A DNA stretch of 36,275 nucleotides from Dehalococcoidia bacterium (lineage in GTDB: Bacteria; Chloroflexota; Dehalococcoidia; UBA2247; RBG-13-53-26), in assembly GCA_016932645.1 (NCBI GenBank), contig JAFGCL010000161.1, positions 1 through 36,275 on the forward strand, written 5' to 3'. The position numbers and the translations under genes are program-made. This document shows, piece after piece, positions 33,826-36,275 of this stretch. Position 1 is the stretch's first letter; each line of letters begins with the position of its first letter. The notes beneath the pieces are model-generated. The model ran no database searches and had not been told where the DNA came from. It saw nothing but the letters and a program-made list of their open reading frames with translations.

Positions 33826-35955
33826 CTACGATACCTCGCCCGTCTGCCTCGCCTGGTTAACTAGTCTCAGCAACCCCACAACCTCCGTCATCCGCGAGAA
33901 CGTCTCGAAGTCGTACCAAGCCTTCCTCTGCCAGTTGGGATGACCTTCCACTACCCCAGGGACGTTCTGCTGCTCCGTCTCCAGCCACAGGTCCTCCATG
34001 TTCACCATCAGCATGCGGGACGGGCTGTCGGCCAGAAATGAGAGGCAGGCCCGGAACACTAGACCGACATCGCCGGGGTCTCCTTTGAGATAGCCACGCT
34101 GCATCAGAAATCTGACCAGCACTCTCTTCGCTGCATGGCGGTCCTCGGTCCTGGTCTTGGCTTCGGCCTCTGTTATCAATCCCAGCGCGTGCCAGCGCTC
34201 TATTTCGAGCCCCTGCCAAAAAGCCGCGAATGGCGGCATGTCGTGTGTATTGAGACTGGCCACAGAGGCGGGCGGAATATCACGCAGTCCTCCATTGGGA
34301 TCCAATGGCACCTCATACTGCGCGACGTACAGGCCATGCACGCCGTGCTGTGCCATTGTGTTATTGACATACGGCGGCACGGTCCCCAGGTTCTCTCCCA
34401 CCATCTGGCATTGGTGCCGGTGTGATTCAACGCTCAGGATGGCATACATCTCGTCAGCGGGGCAGCGAACGTACACACCTTCAGCGGCCTCCATGCCCTG
34501 CGGCACCCAGAAAAGATGATGCAGGCCCATCACGTGGTCCACGCGCAGGACATCGGCATACTTCATGTGGTGGTCGAGATAGGCAATGGCATATCGGTAG
34601 CCTTGTTCCCTCATCTTCTGCGGATGTACTGGGGGGAATCCCCAGTTCTGGCCCTTGTGGAATAAGGCATCCGGCGGCGCGCCCGCCGACACTCCGGACA
34701 CGAACAGGTCGCCTTGGCGCCACGTATCGTACCCATCAGGATGAACACCCAGGGGCAGATCCAGATAGAGTCTCACCCCTTTCTCACGCACGCGTCCCGA
34801 GACGCGCGCCAGTTGCTCATCCGCCAGCCACTGGACGTAGGCATGGTAATGCTGCGTCTCCTTCCCGAAGTCCTTCCGTTGCAGAAGACCGTCCCGCAGA
34901 GGATGGGGCCAACTCCGCCACGTCTCCCCTCGAAACTCGACCGTGGCCCGGAAGCGGGCATAGTCCAGCAATCCGTCACGCTCCCTCACAAATCCCTGGA
35001 AGGAGTGCCACCGTTCCCCTGAGTCCGGACCGAGCCTCTTCGCCAGTCTTTCCAGTATGGCGCGCTTCAAAGCCATTCCGCGCCGGTAGTCGACCAGGCG
35101 CTCGCGGTTGAGAGACTCGATCTCCTCCCTGAATTCCGTCGATTCCGCAAGGGCAATGGCCTCCGGGCACAGCGCCATCTCAGGCACCTTAGTCACGTCA
35201 ATGTAAAACTCGTTCCAGAAAAGCCGGCTGACCGGTTTGTATGGGCTGGGATCACACGGCTTGTCCAGGAACGACGCCAGAAAGGGCAGCGTGGCCACAA
35301 AGTTCCCGCCCAGCCCGGAGACCCATCCCATGAACGTTTCAAGATCGGAGAAATCGCCACTTCCCCAGCTCCTTTTCGAGTAGAGCGCATACAGCGGCAG
35401 GAACGACCCCCACTCCCGGCCCTCTGTCTCCACATACGGTGAGTAAACGAACGCCGGTGCTGATATGAAGAGGGATTCGTTCAGACGTCCCGCTGCTTCC
35501 ACCGTCAATCGGTGGTATCCCATCGGCAAAACTTGCGGCAAGGCGATTGACTTCACCGTATATGTTGCCCCCTCTACGGTGGCCTGCTGGAGCGTTGGCA
35601 GCCGGGACAAGTCGATCCCCCACTCCCGGACCTCCCCCGTCTCGAACTTCAGATGACACGCGGCGGTGCCAGAGGCTCTGTCCGACGGCAGCCGGAGGTC
35701 GATATCGGTTGGCGCCCCATCCCAGGACACGACCACCGGATCCAGAGGCTGCCTCCAGTACGAGAGACGGCGCTCCCGTCGCGCGGCAGAGATGTCCTCG
35801 CTTCCCTCAACCGGAGCCCCAAGAGCCTTCAAAACCGCCAGCAGAGCCTCTGGAGAAGCCTCCTGCCGGCGCCCGTTGTTGTCACGGTAGTCAGTCTCAA
35901 CGCCGTAGGCTCGTGCCAGGTTCTGAAGCGAGAGAGGCTCGTTGCCAGCGGTCAT
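33826..35955 (-). CDS. malQ: 4-alpha-glucanotransferase (GH77)
   Basis: A 709-residue amylomaltase/disproportionating enzyme that transfers maltooligosaccharide units between glucans. The N-terminal 150-180 residues form the extra domain of long MalQ proteins. The GH77 barrel has SFLPLYALYSKRSWGSGDF, GDLFVSGVSAGAPPDALF and GQNWGFPP. The catalytic Asp in LRVDHVMGLHH is at about 473, the acid/base Glu in VGENLGTVPPYV at about 521, and Asp in NTHDMPPF at about 572. Implies glycogen or maltodextrin turnover. Apparently monocistronic, without strong ribosome-binding site near the ATG. Confidence 0.95.
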   Translation of the reverse strand: MTAGNEPLSLQNLARAYGVETDYRDNNGRRQEASPEALLAVLKALGAPVEGSEDISAARRERRLSYWRQPLDPVVVSWDGAPTDIDLRLPSDRASGTAACHLKFETGEVREWGIDLSRLPTLQQATVEGATYTVKSIALPQVLPMGYHRLTVEAAGRLNESLFISAPAFVYSPYVETEGREWGSFLPLYALYSKRSWGSGDFSDLETFMGWVSGLGGNFVATLPFLASFLDKPCDPSPYKPVSRLFWNEFYIDVTKVPEMALCPEAIALAESTEFREEIESLNRERLVDYRRGMALKRAILERLAKRLGPDSGERWHSFQGFVRERDGLLDYARFRATVEFRGETWRSWPHPLRDGLLQRKDFGKETQHYHAYVQWLADEQLARVSGRVREKGVRLYLDLPLGVHPDGYDTWRQGDLFVSGVSAGAPPDALFHKGQNWGFPPVHPQKMREQGYRYAIAYLDHHMKYADVLRVDHVMGLHHLFWVPQGMEAAEGVYVRCPADEMYAILSVESHRHQCQMVGENLGTVPPYVNNTMAQHGVHGLYVAQYEVPLDPNGGLRDIPPASVASLNTHDMPPFAAFWQGLEIERWHALGLITEAEAKTRTEDRHAAKRVLVRFLMQRGYLKGDPGDVGLVFRACLSFLADSPSRMLMVNMEDLWLETEQQNVPGVVEGHPNWQRKAWYDFETFSRMTEVVGLLRLVNQARQTGEVS

Positions 35956-36088
35956 CTTGCACCGATCCGCAGTCGCACTATGCCTCTCCCCCTACCATGA
36001 GAAACGCCCGCGGCACGGGCAGATTGGACGAACACACCACCCACCCGTCTGAACCATGAACAGCCACAGCCCTCGATCCTCCCCGGCG

Positions 36089-36235
36089 CTATCCCCTGAA
36101 CACGATCCAGACCAGGAGCGCGATGAGAATCAAGAACACGACGGATTCGGCGACCAGAATGACGACCAATGTCCTGAGCGACAGCGAGCGCAATCGATCA
36201 AAGAGGGATTTGGGCTTGGCAGGCGGCTCGTTCAT
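36089..36235 (-). CDS. Small single-pass membrane protein (48 residues)
   Basis: Read on the minus strand from ATG 36235, this gives a 48-residue protein: a proline/lysine-rich cytosolic start (MNEPPAKPKSLFDRLRSL), then one long hydrophobic helix (from about residue 22 to 46, rich in V/I/L/A with a Glu and Ser near its start) and a short FRG end. The positive-inside pattern suggests N-in topology. A GAGG lies about 12 bp before the ATG. No family recognised. Located upstream of the malQ gene on the same strand, with a 133-bp gap. Confidence 0.5.
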   Translation of the reverse strand: MNEPPAKPKSLFDRLRSLSLRTLVVILVAESVVFLILIALLVWIVFRG

Positions 36236-36275
36236 CTTGATCTGTACCTCACTACACCATTACTTCCGGCACTGC

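Overview
The window is a moderately GC-rich bacterial chromosome segment. It has short intergenic gaps, Shine-Dalgarno starts (GGAGG-type) and sigma-70-type promoters. The gene content is an AspRS-GatC fusion next to gatA/gatB, a giant two-headed BadF/HgdC-type activase, a PAC2-NAD kinase operon, DUF3795, DUF488 and DUF4491 proteins, hemerythrin, and GC-rich hairpin repeats between operons. This points to an anaerobic, uncultured-type bacterium, most likely Chloroflexota (Dehalococcoidia-like). The placement is inference from gene content and not proven. I saw no rRNA, tRNA, CRISPR, transposase or phage gene.

Layout. 1-4714: a tRNA-dependent amidation locus, with AspRS carrying a C-terminal GatC domain (5' end cut by the window), then a GatA homologue, then GatB. 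The GatA homologue has lost the amidase Lys-cisSer-Ser triad and the glycine/serine-rich loop. GatB has an eroded DYRYFPEPD segment. 4.9-18 kb: an accessory region of small, mostly monocistronic or bicistronic genes: two SpoIIAA/STAS-like paralogues, an Fpg/Nei-like protein without the catalytic N-terminal proline, a YcxB-like membrane protein, acetyltransferase plus ABC exporter, V4R-like sensor plus metallo-beta-lactamase-fold enzyme, DUF4491, a duplicated AbrB-like protein, methyltransferase, VOC, DUF488, DUF3795, a 59-residue protein, hemerythrin and an epoxide-hydrolase-like enzyme. Six transcription units between 4.86 and 12.91 kb start from near-copies of one promoter (TTGACATC, exactly 18 bp, TANNAT, several followed by ATTCAGGCGAT). 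18.0-20.4 kb: an operon of universal stress protein, two RCK/TrkA proteins and prephenate dehydratase. 20.7-21.5 kb: a methyltransferase. 21.5-25.0 kb (minus strand): a four-gene overlapping operon of GT4 glycosyltransferase, methyltransferase, alpha/alpha-toroid protein and a second methyltransferase, which looks like glycan or glycolipid synthesis. 25.6-29.7 kb: a 1388-residue activase with its own promoter. 29.7-32.6 kb (minus): PAC2, NAD kinase and ArgA-like acetyltransferase in a tight operon, with a Nudix hydrolase just downstream. 33.1-36.2 kb: an SDR oxidoreductase, a GH77 4-alpha-glucanotransferase (minus) and a 48-residue single-pass membrane protein (minus).

The items most worth a second look are the catalytically dead GatA beside an AspRS-GatC fusion, the dispersed six-copy promoter family that may define a local regulon, a three-copy intergenic hairpin repeat (CCCCCAAGANTGGGGG core plus strong upstream hairpins), and the Fpg-like protein with altered catalytic residues. 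Functions are assigned from motif recognition only; no database search was possible.
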